Shown here: positions 1-7,978 of the stretch, piece by piece
How the letters are laid out: the number at the start of each line of letters is the position of its first letter
Numbering within the stretch: the stretch's first letter is position 1
Assembly (NCBI GenBank): GCA_021296515.1
Contig: JAGWAH010000004.1
Coordinates: 1-64,000 of the forward strand
Reading direction: 5' to 3'
Length of the DNA stretch: 64,000 nucleotides
Origin: Acidobacteriota bacterium
GTDB taxonomy: Bacteria > Acidobacteriota > Vicinamibacteria > Vicinamibacterales > UBA8438
Translations under genes and position numbers: made by a program
Notes under the pieces: model-generated
What the model saw: only the letters and a program-made list of their open reading frames with translations
Database searches by the model: none
What the model was told of the DNA's origin: nothing

Positions 1-2
1 CC

Positions 3-785
3 CTGTCGATGCGGTTCACCTACGACAACTCGGCCGACAATCCGCGCAATCCCAACGATCCGCCCCTGCGCGTGCGAGCCGGCAATCGATCGTCGGACGA
101 GATGGCGCACCTGCAGCTCCAGGTCCGCCCCCGGCGCGCCGCCGATCTGGTGCTGCTGCGCGAGTCGCTCTACCGGCATGCGATCCGCCGCAACCCGGCG
201 AACCCGTGGTCGTACTACGAGCTCGGAAACGCGTTGCTGGAGCAGGATCGCCTGGACGAGGCGGCACGGCAGTACCTGGCGGGGCTCGCGGCCGATCCGA
301 CGCACGTGCCGTCGCGCACCAGCCTCGGCGCGGTCCGTGAGCGGCAGGGGCGGCTGGACGAGGCGGCGGCGGAATTCCGGATCGTGGTGGAGCTGGATCC
401 CGGCTACGCCGACGGACACTTCAACCTGGGCAGCGTGCGGCTCGCCCAGGGCCGGCTGGAGGACGCCGCCGGCCATCTCCGCGAGGCGCTCGCGCTGGAG
501 CCCGGCCACGCGGCGGCGCACACGAACCTGGGGTACGCGCTGCGCGAGCTCGGCCGTCTCGACGAGGCGGTGACCCACCACCGCGAGGCCCTGCGGCTGC
601 GGCCCGGATCGGCCGAGGCCCACAACAACCTGGGCAGCGCCCTGGCGATGGGCGGCTTTCTGGACGAGGCGATCGACCAGTTCCAGCGCGCGCTGCGCGT
701 GCAGCCCGACCACGTCCCGGCTCGCCAGAACCTGGAGCTGGCCCGCGAGATTGCGGCCGAGCTGGAGCGGGCCGGACTGCGCTGA
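3..785 (+). CDS. TPR-repeat protein, C-terminal part (cut by window edge)
   Basis: The reading frame is open to the left edge, so this is the C-terminal part of a longer protein; the first Met, at position 9, is probably internal. The first 40 visible residues (motif YDNSADNPRNPNDPP) look like the tail of a larger catalytic or cupredoxin-like domain seen in acidobacterial proteins with C-terminal repeats (inference). From about residue 58 to the end run six tetratricopeptide repeats with typical A-x-x-x-L-x-x-x-G and D-EA-A spacing, a protein-protein interaction scaffold. It ends with a stop at 783-785, about 75 bases before a palindrome. Without the N-terminus the function cannot be set. Confidence 0.8.
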   Translation: MSMRFTYDNSADNPRNPNDPPLRVRAGNRSSDEMAHLQLQVRPRRAADLVLLRESLYRHAIRRNPANPWSYYELGNALLEQDRLDEAARQYLAGLAADPTHVPSRTSLGAVRERQGRLDEAAAEFRIVVELDPGYADGHFNLGSVRLAQGRLEDAAGHLREALALEPGHAAAHTNLGYALRELGRLDEAVTHHREALRLRPGSAEAHNNLGSALAMGGFLDEAIDQFQRALRVQPDHVPARQNLELAREIAAELERAGLR

Positions 786-861
786 GCGAGCAGGCTTCCC
801 CCGCCCAGCCCGGAACCGGTCGCCTTGCGGATCCGCCTTGCCGCACAGCCGGGCCTCGCCG

Positions 862-892
862 GGAGTCTGCACCGTTCCACGGCGCGGACTCC
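862..892. repeat. Dispersed imperfect palindrome, copy 1
   Basis: An inverted repeat whose left arm reads GGAGTCTGCACCG and right arm CGGCGCGGACTCC, with a TTCCA loop. Its right edge overlaps the TAG stop of the minus-strand cytochrome gene (892-894), and it lies 76 bases past the TPR gene, so it sits between two convergent 3' ends. Related copies are at 1436-1470, 12947-12967 (half), 31341-31376 and 48238-48273. Confidence 0.7.
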
Positions 893-1317
893 TACTCGAT
901 GCGGATGGGATCGCCCGGGCTCGCGAGCTCGATCGCGAGCTCGTCCTCCCCGGCCGGATAGTCGTTGGACTGGAGGATGAACGCGATGACGTCGTTCAAC
1001 TGCCGCGCCGTCAGGCGGCCCGGCGCGTCCTGCGGCATCGTCGCGTTCGTGAAGTCGGCGAACTCCCACAGCGTCGCGCCGCTCCACCCGCCGATGAAGC
1101 CGGAGCCCTTCAGGCCGGGCGCCATTTCTCCGCCGAACAGGTCGGCAGCGTGGCAGGCGGCGCACTGCTCGCGGTACGCCGTGCGGCCGCGGGTCGCCTG
1201 CTGGTCCGTGTAGACGCCGTCGTTGACGGTGCGGTCCTGCGCCGCCGCCGGAACCGACAGCCCCGCAACGACGACCGCCGCCGCACAAAGGACGAAAGCA
1301 AACCGACGTGTGATCAT
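892..1317 (-). CDS. Periplasmic class I cytochrome c
   Basis: A 141-residue exported monohaem cytochrome for periplasmic electron transfer. Residues 1-27 are a signal peptide (basic MITRR, hydrophobic core, AAAQ cleavage site). The haem-binding CAACH motif is at 52-56, and Met94 in NATMPQD is the likely distal ligand. The start at 1317 is chosen because GAGG lies a few bases upstream and the signal peptide begins there; ten more in-frame codons upstream look like non-coding. The nearest relatives are small soluble cytochromes that accept electrons from PQQ or molybdenum dehydrogenases. The partner is not identifiable here, although a PQQ dehydrogenase lies far away at 48.9-51.0 kb. Confidence 0.85.
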   Translation of the reverse strand: MITRRFAFVLCAAAVVVAGLSVPAAAQDRTVNDGVYTDQQATRGRTAYREQCAACHAADLFGGEMAPGLKGSGFIGGWSGATLWEFADFTNATMPQDAPGRLTARQLNDVIAFILQSNDYPAGEDELAIELASPGDPIRIE

Positions 1318-1435
1318 GTCCTCAACTCCCGGCGCCCATTCTCTCATATTCGCCGTGACCCGGAGGTCGCGCCGGGCCGACCTAGCCCGACAATCGTCGC
1401 CGCCGGCTCCGATTGCTGCCCAACCGAGCCTGACT

Positions 1436-1470
1436 AGCAGTCTACGCCGTTTCTACGGCGCAGACTCCTA
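1436..1470. repeat. Dispersed imperfect palindrome, copy 2
   Basis: Right arm CGGCGCAGACTCCT pairs with left arm AGCAGTCTACGCCG (two mismatches) around a TTTCTA loop. It contains the stop codon and the last eight or so codons of the minus-strand methyltransferase, so the end of that protein is encoded by the repeat itself. It belongs to the same family as 862-892, 31341-31376 and 48238-48273. Confidence 0.75.
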
Positions 1471-2491
1471 GCGCTTTTCGGCGAGCACGTCGAAATCCCG
1501 GCCGAGGGGCGTCGAGCCGCTTCACGAGATGGCGGTAATAGTAGTAGGGACGCCAGGCGCGGATGCGCCGCCGGCACGCGGCGATCTCCGCGTCGATCCG
1601 GGCCGCCTGCTCTTCACGCCGCTCCGGCGCGAGCCCTGCGCCGCCGGTCTTTGCGGTTCCCGCGCCGGCCGTCGGATCCGTGCGCCGCATCGCGCGTGTT
1701 CCATCCCTCCAGCCGGGAACCGCGCCGAGCGCGCGCAGACCCCGGCGTATGCCGATGGAGCGGACGCTCAGCACGCGGAACCCGACGTCCTCGAACAGCC
1801 GCAGGAGCTGCGCCCGCGAGAAGAACGACAGATGCCCCTGATCGAGAACCGGCACGTCGCCGGGCGCCAGCCGCGCCGCGGCGCGTTGCAGCGGGCGCAC
1901 GTCGGCCTCTCCGTTCGGGGTGACGACGCGCAGCCGGGCGCCCGGCCGCATGATCCGCCGGGTCTCCTCCAGGTGCCGGCGCGGGTGCGTCACGTGCTCC
2001 AGCAGGTCCTTCTGCAGCACGTAGTCGAAAGCCGCCGCCGGCAGGCCGGCCTCCTCCAGCGTGCCCCGGTGCACCCTGGCGTCGAACCGGTCGCGGGCGT
2101 ACCAGGCGCCGAACTTCGAGATCTCGACGCCTTCCACCTCCCAACGGGTGATGGGCATCAGCGCTGCGAGCAGGAAACCGAGGGCGCTGCCGACCTCGAG
2201 GAAGCGACCCGCCGGGCGGAGCCGCCGCAGTTCGCGGGCGAGAAAGAACGCGTCGCGATCGTACCGTTGCCGCTGGCGGGCGTACCCCGCGAAGCCGTGC
2301 GTCGCGGTCGAATCGAAGTAGTCGGCGCCGTACAGGACGTCGAGCGCGGCCGGCGAGAGCCGCGGGCGTATCTGCCGCACCCCGCAGCCGCCGCACCGAT
2401 GCAGCCAGACCGGACCGACGCCGGGCAGGCCGGCCTCCACGAGCGGACTCATGCGGCCGGCCGCGCCGCAGATATCGCAAGGATCCACCAT
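1442..2491 (-). CDS. SAM-dependent methyltransferase with N-terminal zinc ribbon
   Basis: A 349-residue class I methyltransferase. The N-terminus has a zinc-ribbon pattern (C5-x2-C8 and C33-x2-C36), as in many sugar or O-antigen methyltransferases. The SAM-binding motif I FLEVGSALGF lies at about 97-106, and LQKDLLEHVTHP near 165 matches the post-II motif of Methyltransf_23-type enzymes. A basic C-terminal region (residues about 290-349) follows. The last residues are encoded within a dispersed palindrome. The start at 2491 gives the cysteine pair right after the initiator Met. It is divergent from hemL with only nine bases between starts, so both promoters must lie inside neighbouring coding sequence. 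The substrate is unknown; a nucleotide-sugar or lipid-linked glycan is a guess from the family. Confidence 0.8.
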   Translation of the reverse strand: MVDPCDICGAAGRMSPLVEAGLPGVGPVWLHRCGGCGVRQIRPRLSPAALDVLYGADYFDSTATHGFAGYARQRQRYDRDAFFLARELRRLRPAGRFLEVGSALGFLLAALMPITRWEVEGVEISKFGAWYARDRFDARVHRGTLEEAGLPAAAFDYVLQKDLLEHVTHPRRHLEETRRIMRPGARLRVVTPNGEADVRPLQRAAARLAPGDVPVLDQGHLSFFSRAQLLRLFEDVGFRVLSVRSIGIRRGLRALGAVPGWRDGTRAMRRTDPTAGAGTAKTGGAGLAPERREEQAARIDAEIAACRRRIRAWRPYYYYRHLVKRLDAPRPGFRRARRKALGVCAVETA

Positions 2492-2500
2492 GCCGGGGGC

Positions 2501-3814
2501 ATGATATCTTTCGCTTCGCCGATGCCGCAGTCCGAATCTTCCCGCTTGTTCAACCGCGCGCGCCGGGTCCTGCCCGGCGGCGTCAACAGCCCCGTGCGCG
2601 CCTTCGGCGCGGTCGGCGGCCGGCCCCCTTTCATCGAGCGGGCGCGGGGCGCACGCCTGCACGACGTCGACGGGCGCAGCTACGTCGACTACGTGATGTC
2701 CTGGGGTCCGCTCATCCACGGGCACGCCCCGCCCGATTTGACGCGCGCGTTGCGGGCCGCGGCGGGCCGCGGAACCAGCTTCGGTGCGCCGACCGCAAGG
2801 GAGGTCGAGCTGGCCCGGCTCGTGTGCCGGCTCGTGCCCTCCATCGAGCGGGTGCGCTTCGTCAACTCGGGCACCGAGGCGACGATGAGCGCCGTCCGCG
2901 TCGCCCGCGCTGCCACCGGCCGCGACCGCATCGTGAAGTTCGCCGGCTGCTACCACGGCCACGGGGACGCCTTCCTGGTGCAGGCGGGTTCCGGGGCGAC
3001 CACGCTCGGTGTCCCGACCAGCCCCGGCGTCGCCCGCGCCACGGCCGCCGACACGCTGATCGCGACCTACAACGACATCGAATCCGTCGACCGCCTCTGC
3101 TCCGCCCACCGCGACGCCATCGCCGCCGTCATCGTCGAGCCGATTGCCGGCAACATGGGGGTGGTGCCGCCGGCTCCCGGCTTCCTCGACGGGCTGCGCG
3201 GCCTGTGCGATCGGAACGGCAGCGTGTTGATCTTCGACGAGGTCATCTCGGGCTTTCGCGCCTCGAAGGGTGGCGCGCAGGCGGTCTACGGGGTGACGCC
3301 GGACCTGACCTGCCTCGGCAAGATCATCGGAGGCGGCCTGCCGGTGGGCGCCTACGGCGGCCGGGCCGACCTGATGGAGCGCGTCTCCCCCGCCGGGCCC
3401 GTCTATCAGGCCGGGACCCTGTCGGGGAATCCGCTGGCGATGACGGCCGGCATCTGGGCGCTGTCGAAGCTGTCGGCGCTGCTGTACCGCAGGCTGGACA
3501 AGCTTGGGGGCCGTCTGGCGAACGGGCTGCGGGACGCCGCCCGCGAGGCCGGGGTGCCCCTCACCGTCAACGCCGCCGGCTCGGTGCTCACCCCTTTCTT
3601 CAGCGCCGGACCGGTTACGGACTACGCCTCGGCGACCGCGGCCGACACCGACGCGTACGCCGCGTTCTTCCGCGCCATGCTCGAGCGGGGCGTCTACCCG
3701 CCGCCCTCGCAGTTCGAGGGCTGGTTCCTCTCGGACGCCCACACCGAGCGCGACGTCGATCGCACGGTGCGGGCGGCCCGCCAGGCGCTCGCCGACGTCC
3801 GGCCGGCCGCGTAG
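2501..3814 (+). CDS. hemL: Glutamate-1-semialdehyde 2,1-aminomutase
   Basis: This PLP enzyme converts glutamate-1-semialdehyde to 5-aminolevulinate, the C5 route into haem. The protein has 437 residues, normal for the family. N-terminal LPGGVNSPVRAF is diagnostic, NSGTEATM binds the PLP phosphate, and Lys274 in CLGKIIGGG is the Schiff-base lysine. The ATG at 2501 has a weak GGGGG upstream; the second ATG at 2522 (MPQSES) aligns better with typical family starts and lies 11 bases after TATCTT, so a leaderless start there is possible. ispG follows 22 bases downstream across a small hairpin. The haem supply fits the c-type cytochromes in the window. Confidence 0.95.
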   Translation: MISFASPMPQSESSRLFNRARRVLPGGVNSPVRAFGAVGGRPPFIERARGARLHDVDGRSYVDYVMSWGPLIHGHAPPDLTRALRAAAGRGTSFGAPTAREVELARLVCRLVPSIERVRFVNSGTEATMSAVRVARAATGRDRIVKFAGCYHGHGDAFLVQAGSGATTLGVPTSPGVARATAADTLIATYNDIESVDRLCSAHRDAIAAVIVEPIAGNMGVVPPAPGFLDGLRGLCDRNGSVLIFDEVISGFRASKGGAQAVYGVTPDLTCLGKIIGGGLPVGAYGGRADLMERVSPAGPVYQAGTLSGNPLAMTAGIWALSKLSALLYRRLDKLGGRLANGLRDAAREAGVPLTVNAAGSVLTPFFSAGPVTDYASATAADTDAYAAFFRAMLERGVYPPPSQFEGWFLSDAHTERDVDRTVRAARQALADVRPAA

Positions 3815-3829
3815 CCGGCACTGCCGGCT
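3813..3829 (+). other. Small hairpin between hemL and ispG
   Basis: A perfect seven-base-pair stem (AGCCGGC / GCCGGCT) with an ACT loop begins in the hemL stop codon and ends eight bases before the ispG ATG. Only two T residues follow, so it is a poor intrinsic terminator. It could instead affect ispG translation or hemL mRNA stability. Confidence 0.4.
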
Positions 3830-3836
3830 TGGTATC

Positions 3837-5090
3837 ATGCGCGCAGTGACGACCGAGATTCGCCTGCATCGCACGACGGCGGTGCCGGTCGGCGGCGTGC
3901 AGATCGGCGGCGGCGCGCCGGTGGCGGTGCAGTCGATGACCCTGACCGATACCGCCGACGCCGCGGCGACCGCGGCGCAGTGCATCGAGCTGGCCGGCGC
4001 GGGGTCGGAGCTGGTGCGCGTCACCGTCAACCAGGAGCACGCGGCGCGCGCCGTGCCCGAGATCAAGAAGCGCATGGTGGACGCCGGCTGCACGGCGCCG
4101 CTCATCGGCGACTTCCACTACAACGGCCATCTGCTGCTGACCCGCCACCCGGCGTGCGCGGCGGCGCTCGACAAGTACCGCATCAATCCGGGCAACGTCG
4201 GGACGGGCCGGCGCCGCGACGAGCAGTTCTCCACCATCTGCGCGGTGGCCCGCGACCACGGCAAGCCCGTCCGCATCGGCGTCAACGGCGGCTCCCTGAA
4301 CCAGGAGCTCGTCATGGCGAAGATGCAGGACAACACCGAACGCGAGCTGGGCAGGACGTCGGAGGAGATCATCAACGAGTGCATGGTGCTCTCCGCCCTC
4401 GAATCGACCGCGCTGGCCCTCGACAGCGGCTTGCGCGAAAGCCAGATCATCATCTCGGCCAAGGTGTCCCGGCCCCGCGATCTCGTCGCTGTCTACCGCG
4501 CGCTGGCCGCGCAGACGTCGCAGCCACTGCACCTCGGACTGACCGAGGCGGGGATGGGCGTGAAAGGACTCGTGTGGTCGGCGTCGGCGATGGGCATCCT
4601 GCTGAACCAGGGGATCGGCGACACGATCCGGGTCTCGCTGACGCCGCGCCCGAACGGCGACCGGCGCGAGGAGGTCTACGCCGCGTGCGAGCTGCTGCAG
4701 GCGCTCGGACTGCGGTCGTTCGCCCCGAGCATCACCGCCTGCCCCGGCTGCGGTCGGACCACCAGCACGACGTTCCAGGAGCTGGCGGAGCGCATCCAGG
4801 GATACGTGCGCGGGATGATGCCGGCCTGGAAGACGGACTACGAAGGCGTCGAGGAGATGACCGTGGCGGTCATGGGCTGCGTCGTCAACGGCCCGGGCGA
4901 ATCGAAGGCGGCCAATATCGGGATCAGCCTGCCGGGGACGGGCGAGGAGCCGACCTGCCCGGTCTACGTGGACGGCCGCCACGCGACGACGCTGCGCGGC
5001 TCGTACGACGAGCTCTCCGAGGCGTTCCGCCGCCTGATAGACGACTACGTCGAGGAGAAGTACGCCCGCAGGCCGGTGGCGTCACCGTAG
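3837..5090 (+). CDS. ispG: 4-hydroxy-3-methylbut-2-enyl diphosphate synthase (IspG/GcpE)
   Basis: This [4Fe-4S] enzyme converts MEcPP to HMBPP in the non-mevalonate isoprenoid pathway. The length is 417 residues, the usual bacterial size. The N-terminal TIM barrel has VQSMT and RVTVNQEHAA; the cluster ligands are C302, C305 (CPGCG) and C348 (GCVVNGPGE), with Glu355 completing the set. A GTG at 3846 would give the common family start TTEIR and lies seven bases after TATCAT, so a shorter, leaderless version (414 residues) is a real alternative. Its pathway partner dxr is at 9.3-10.5 kb and the downstream user uppS at 11.3-12.1 kb. Confidence 0.95.
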   Translation: MRAVTTEIRLHRTTAVPVGGVQIGGGAPVAVQSMTLTDTADAAATAAQCIELAGAGSELVRVTVNQEHAARAVPEIKKRMVDAGCTAPLIGDFHYNGHLLLTRHPACAAALDKYRINPGNVGTGRRRDEQFSTICAVARDHGKPVRIGVNGGSLNQELVMAKMQDNTERELGRTSEEIINECMVLSALESTALALDSGLRESQIIISAKVSRPRDLVAVYRALAAQTSQPLHLGLTEAGMGVKGLVWSASAMGILLNQGIGDTIRVSLTPRPNGDRREEVYAACELLQALGLRSFAPSITACPGCGRTTSTTFQELAERIQGYVRGMMPAWKTDYEGVEEMTVAVMGCVVNGPGESKAANIGISLPGTGEEPTCPVYVDGRHATTLRGSYDELSEAFRRLIDDYVEEKYARRPVASP

Positions 5091-5184
5091 GCGCATCGGC
5101 CGCCGGGCCTCGCTCCACGGCCCCGGGGCGATGCAGCTCGTCGCCACCCTCCGACTGCGACCGCAATCCGACCAGCGCACCCCC

Positions 5185-6078
5185 ATGCCGCCCGCGAGCC
5201 CCATCCGCCTCATCGCCATCGACATCGACGGCACGCTGCTCGACGGCCGCGGCGCGTTGCCGCCGCGCAACCGCCGGGCCGTCCACCGGGCCATCGAACA
5301 GGGGATCCGGGTCGTGCTGGTGACCGGCCGCGCCTTCCATCACGCCCGGCCGATCGCCGAGGAGCTCGCACCGGAGCATGCGCCGGACGCGCTTGCCCTC
5401 ATCGTCAGCAACGGCGCGTTGACCAAGCGGGCGGACGGAACCACCGTGGACCGGCGCCTCGTGCCGCGCGACACGGCGCGCGCCATCGTGGAGGCGATGC
5501 GCCCGCGCCATCAGGGGGTCGCGATCCTCTTCGACCGGCCCGACGCGCGGCAGTACGTCTACGAGCGCATCGACTGGAGCCATCCCCAGCGGGGCTGGTA
5601 CTACGAACGGAACCGCGCGTTCATGACCCGCGTCGAGCCGATAGAGGCGGCGCTCACGGAAGATCCGGTCCAGGTGGCGTTCACCGGCGGCGTGGAGCAG
5701 ATGCGGGCGCTGGCCGCCGAGGTGCGTGCCCTGCGGCAGGCGGCGGAGGTCACCATCACCCTGACGGAGTACGCGGAGCGCGACTTCTCCCTGCTCGACC
5801 TGATCGCCGGAGGCTGGTCCAAGGGCGCGGCTCTGCGGGAACATGCACACCGCCTCGAGCTCGAGAGCTCCGGGGTCATGGCGGTCGGCGACAATCTGAA
5901 CGACCGCGAGATGCTCGAGTTCGCCGGCCGGCCCGTGGTGATGGGCAACGCGGTGGAACCGCTCAAGCGTCTCGGTTGGCCCATCACCGCAACGCATGAC
6001 GAATGCGGCCTCGCGGATGCGATAGAAGCTATCGTCGACGGTGGATCGGGCGCCCGCGGTCGAACTCCACCGGTGTGA
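5185..6078 (+). CDS. Cof-type HAD-superfamily phosphatase
   Basis: A 297-residue HAD hydrolase with the C2B cap typical of the Cof/YidA group, which dephosphorylates sugar phosphates, FMN or similar small molecules. The nucleophile motif DIDGT is at 13-17, the threonine/serine motif VTGR near 50, a lysine in GGWSKGAAL near 215 and the acidic motif GDNLND near 235. The ATG at 5185 places the nucleophile at the family's usual distance from the N-terminus but lacks a ribosome site; an ATG at 5131 with GGGGCG upstream would add 18 residues. The substrate cannot be told. It converges with the small coiled-coil gene at 6127. Confidence 0.85.
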   Translation: MPPASPIRLIAIDIDGTLLDGRGALPPRNRRAVHRAIEQGIRVVLVTGRAFHHARPIAEELAPEHAPDALALIVSNGALTKRADGTTVDRRLVPRDTARAIVEAMRPRHQGVAILFDRPDARQYVYERIDWSHPQRGWYYERNRAFMTRVEPIEAALTEDPVQVAFTGGVEQMRALAAEVRALRQAAEVTITLTEYAERDFSLLDLIAGGWSKGAALREHAHRLELESSGVMAVGDNLNDREMLEFAGRPVVMGNAVEPLKRLGWPITATHDECGLADAIEAIVDGGSGARGRTPPV

Positions 6079-6126
6079 TCCACGGTGTCATCGTGATCTC
6101 GCCGGCAGCCTGCGGACTTGGTTCCG

Positions 6127-6414
6127 TCATGGGAAGAACACGAGCTTGATCAGCAAGCCGAGGATGGCCGGCCCGTACCCGAACTTCAGCAACTTCATAT
6201 CGGCCTTCAGGTCGGCGATTGCCACCTTCAGGGCCTTCAGGTCATTATCGACCCGACCGATCTCAGTCTGCATGCGGTTGACGTCACGTTCGAGGTCGAG
6301 CTTGGTCACCAAGTCTTCACGCCCGGCTATGGCACCCGCGGCGGCCTTGGCGAGGTCTTCCTGGACGTTGGCCGCGCGGAACGCGTCATAGACCTCGGTG
6401 ACGATCTGGCTCAC
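6127..6414 (-). CDS. Small coiled-coil protein with C-terminal membrane anchor
   Basis: A 95-residue protein: an N-terminal helical part (MSQIVTEVYDAFRAANV), a basic/acidic heptad region at about 35-75 (LDLERDVNRMQTEIGRVDNDL) predicted to form a coiled coil, and a hydrophobic C-terminal stretch (about 77-95, GPAILGLLIKLVFF) that looks like a tail anchor. The arrangement matches the DUF1640/CCDC90-like or Bdr-like small proteins common in bacteria, function unknown. It lies 11 bases downstream of the MATE gene on the same strand and is probably cotranscribed. No catalytic residues are visible. Confidence 0.7.
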   Translation of the reverse strand: MSQIVTEVYDAFRAANVQEDLAKAAAGAIAGREDLVTKLDLERDVNRMQTEIGRVDNDLKALKVAIADLKADMKLLKFGYGPAILGLLIKLVFFP

Positions 6415-6425
6415 GTGTTCCTCGT

Positions 6426-7895
6426 TTAGCTGCGATCATGCGTCGAGATCATGGTACCACGGCCCCGCAGGTCGTACAGGCGGGGTGAAGCAGGGTCGCC
6501 CGCGAGCGCCGCAGGCAATGCCCGCTCCCGAACCCACCAGATCGCAAGCAGGAGGCTGCCGACCACCACGACGCCGGCCGAAACCCCGACCCAGAGCCCG
6601 ATGACGCCCCAGCCGACCACGAAGCAGAGCAAGTAGCCGACCGGCAACCCGAGCATCCAGTAACCGGCCAGGTTCAGGAACATGGGGGTCCGCGTGTCCC
6701 CCAGGCCGCGCAACGTGCCGGTGGCCACGCCCTGCAGACCGTCGAAGATCTGGAACAGCGCGACCACCACGATCAGCGTGAGGCCCACCCCGACCACCTG
6801 CCCGTCGGTGGTGAAGATCCCGAGGATCGCGCGCGGCGCGATCAGGAACGCCGCCGCCGCGGACGCCATGAAGCCGGCGCCGAGCGCGATGGCGGTCCAG
6901 CCCGCCGCCGATGCGCCCGCCGCGTCGCGCCGGCCGACCGCGTGCCCGACGCGAACGGCGCCGGCCGACGCGATGCCGAGCGGCACCATGTAGCTCAGAC
7001 CGGCGAGATTGATGACGATCTGGTGCGCAGCGAGCGTCGACGGTTCGAGCCGCGCCGCAAGCATCGTCACCGCCGCAAACGCGCCGTACTCGAGCATCGC
7101 CTGGGTCGCCGCGGGCCACCCGAGCCCCAGAATCCGCCGCAGCCCGGCGATGCGCACCCCGGCAACCAGCGTCCAGAGCCGCACGTCCCGGCGGGAGACG
7201 GCAACGGCCAGAACGACCACCATGTAGGCGCGGGAGATGCACGTGGCCCAGCCCGCGCCGTCCACGCCCAGGGCCGGTGCGCCCAGGTTGCCGAAGATCA
7301 GGATCCAGTTGGCGGCGGCGTTGACGACATTGGCGGTGACCAAGGCAACCATGATCGGCCGGACCACCGACACCGCCTGCAGGTAGCGCCGAAACGCCGC
7401 GTACAGCAGCAGCAGCGGCAGGCTCCAGGCGACGATGGAGAAATAGGGACGCACCAGCGACAGAACGCCCGGATCGAAACCCCAGACATCGAGGCGGCTC
7501 CCGGCGATCAGGGCGAGCAGGCCGAGCGGCGCGGTCAGGAACAGCGCCAGGAAGACCCCGTGCCGCAGCCAGGCGTCACAGGCCGCCCGGTTGCCGGCGC
7601 CGAACGCCTGCGACACCAGCGTGTCGAGGCCGAGCAGCAGTCCCATGCCGAAGACGCTGAGGGCCAGGAACAGTGCGCTGCCGACGCCGACCGCGCCGAT
7701 CGCCTCGGGTCCGAGCCGGCCGACCATGGCGATGTCGACGATCTGCATCGCCACCCAGCCGACCTCGGCAATCACGACCGGGGCCGCGAGCGACACGGTC
7801 GGACGCATCTCCCGCCGGAGCTTCGAGAACAGGGACCTCGGCATGACCTGGAGCAGCGCGGAAACGGCCGGCATCCTCGGCGGAGACGGACGCAA
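6426..7895 (-). CDS. MATE-family multidrug/Na+ antiporter
   Basis: An inner-membrane efflux protein of about 480 residues with twelve predicted transmembrane helices in two homologous halves, as in NorM/DinF-type MATE transporters that export cationic drugs in exchange for Na+ or H+. Family marks include TLVSQAFGAGNR in the first half, NAAANWILIFG near the centre and GVATGTLRGLGDTRTPM in the second half. The start is uncertain: Met at 7895, 7874 and 7844 are all in frame, and the hydrophobic region starts after RREMRPTVSLA, so 7844 (MPRSLFSKL) is plausible. Substrates cannot be predicted. A small anchored coiled-coil protein follows in the same transcript. Confidence 0.9.
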   Translation of the reverse strand: MRPSPPRMPAVSALLQVMPRSLFSKLRREMRPTVSLAAPVVIAEVGWVAMQIVDIAMVGRLGPEAIGAVGVGSALFLALSVFGMGLLLGLDTLVSQAFGAGNRAACDAWLRHGVFLALFLTAPLGLLALIAGSRLDVWGFDPGVLSLVRPYFSIVAWSLPLLLLYAAFRRYLQAVSVVRPIMVALVTANVVNAAANWILIFGNLGAPALGVDGAGWATCISRAYMVVVLAVAVSRRDVRLWTLVAGVRIAGLRRILGLGWPAATQAMLEYGAFAAVTMLAARLEPSTLAAHQIVINLAGLSYMVPLGIASAGAVRVGHAVGRRDAAGASAAGWTAIALGAGFMASAAAAFLIAPRAILGIFTTDGQVVGVGLTLIVVVALFQIFDGLQGVATGTLRGLGDTRTPMFLNLAGYWMLGLPVGYLLCFVVGWGVIGLWVGVSAGVVVVGSLLLAIWWVRERALPAALAGDPASPRLYDLRGRGTMISTHDRS

Positions 7896-7978
7896 GAGAT
7901 GCTGTCGACGAAGGTTGCTGGCGAAAACCGGAGACGGGCGGGATCACGGACCGGCTGGCGGGCGGCTCACGCCGGCGG

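Noticed and set aside
3813-3830. Intrinsic terminator between hemL and ispG
   Set aside because: The hairpin is good but has no T run and ends eight bases before the ispG start; kept only as a hairpin.
2492-4105. Long minus-strand open frame continuing upstream of the methyltransferase
   Set aside because: It lies antisense to hemL and ispG, has repetitive Arg/Gly/Ala composition and no domain; it is a GC-bias shadow.
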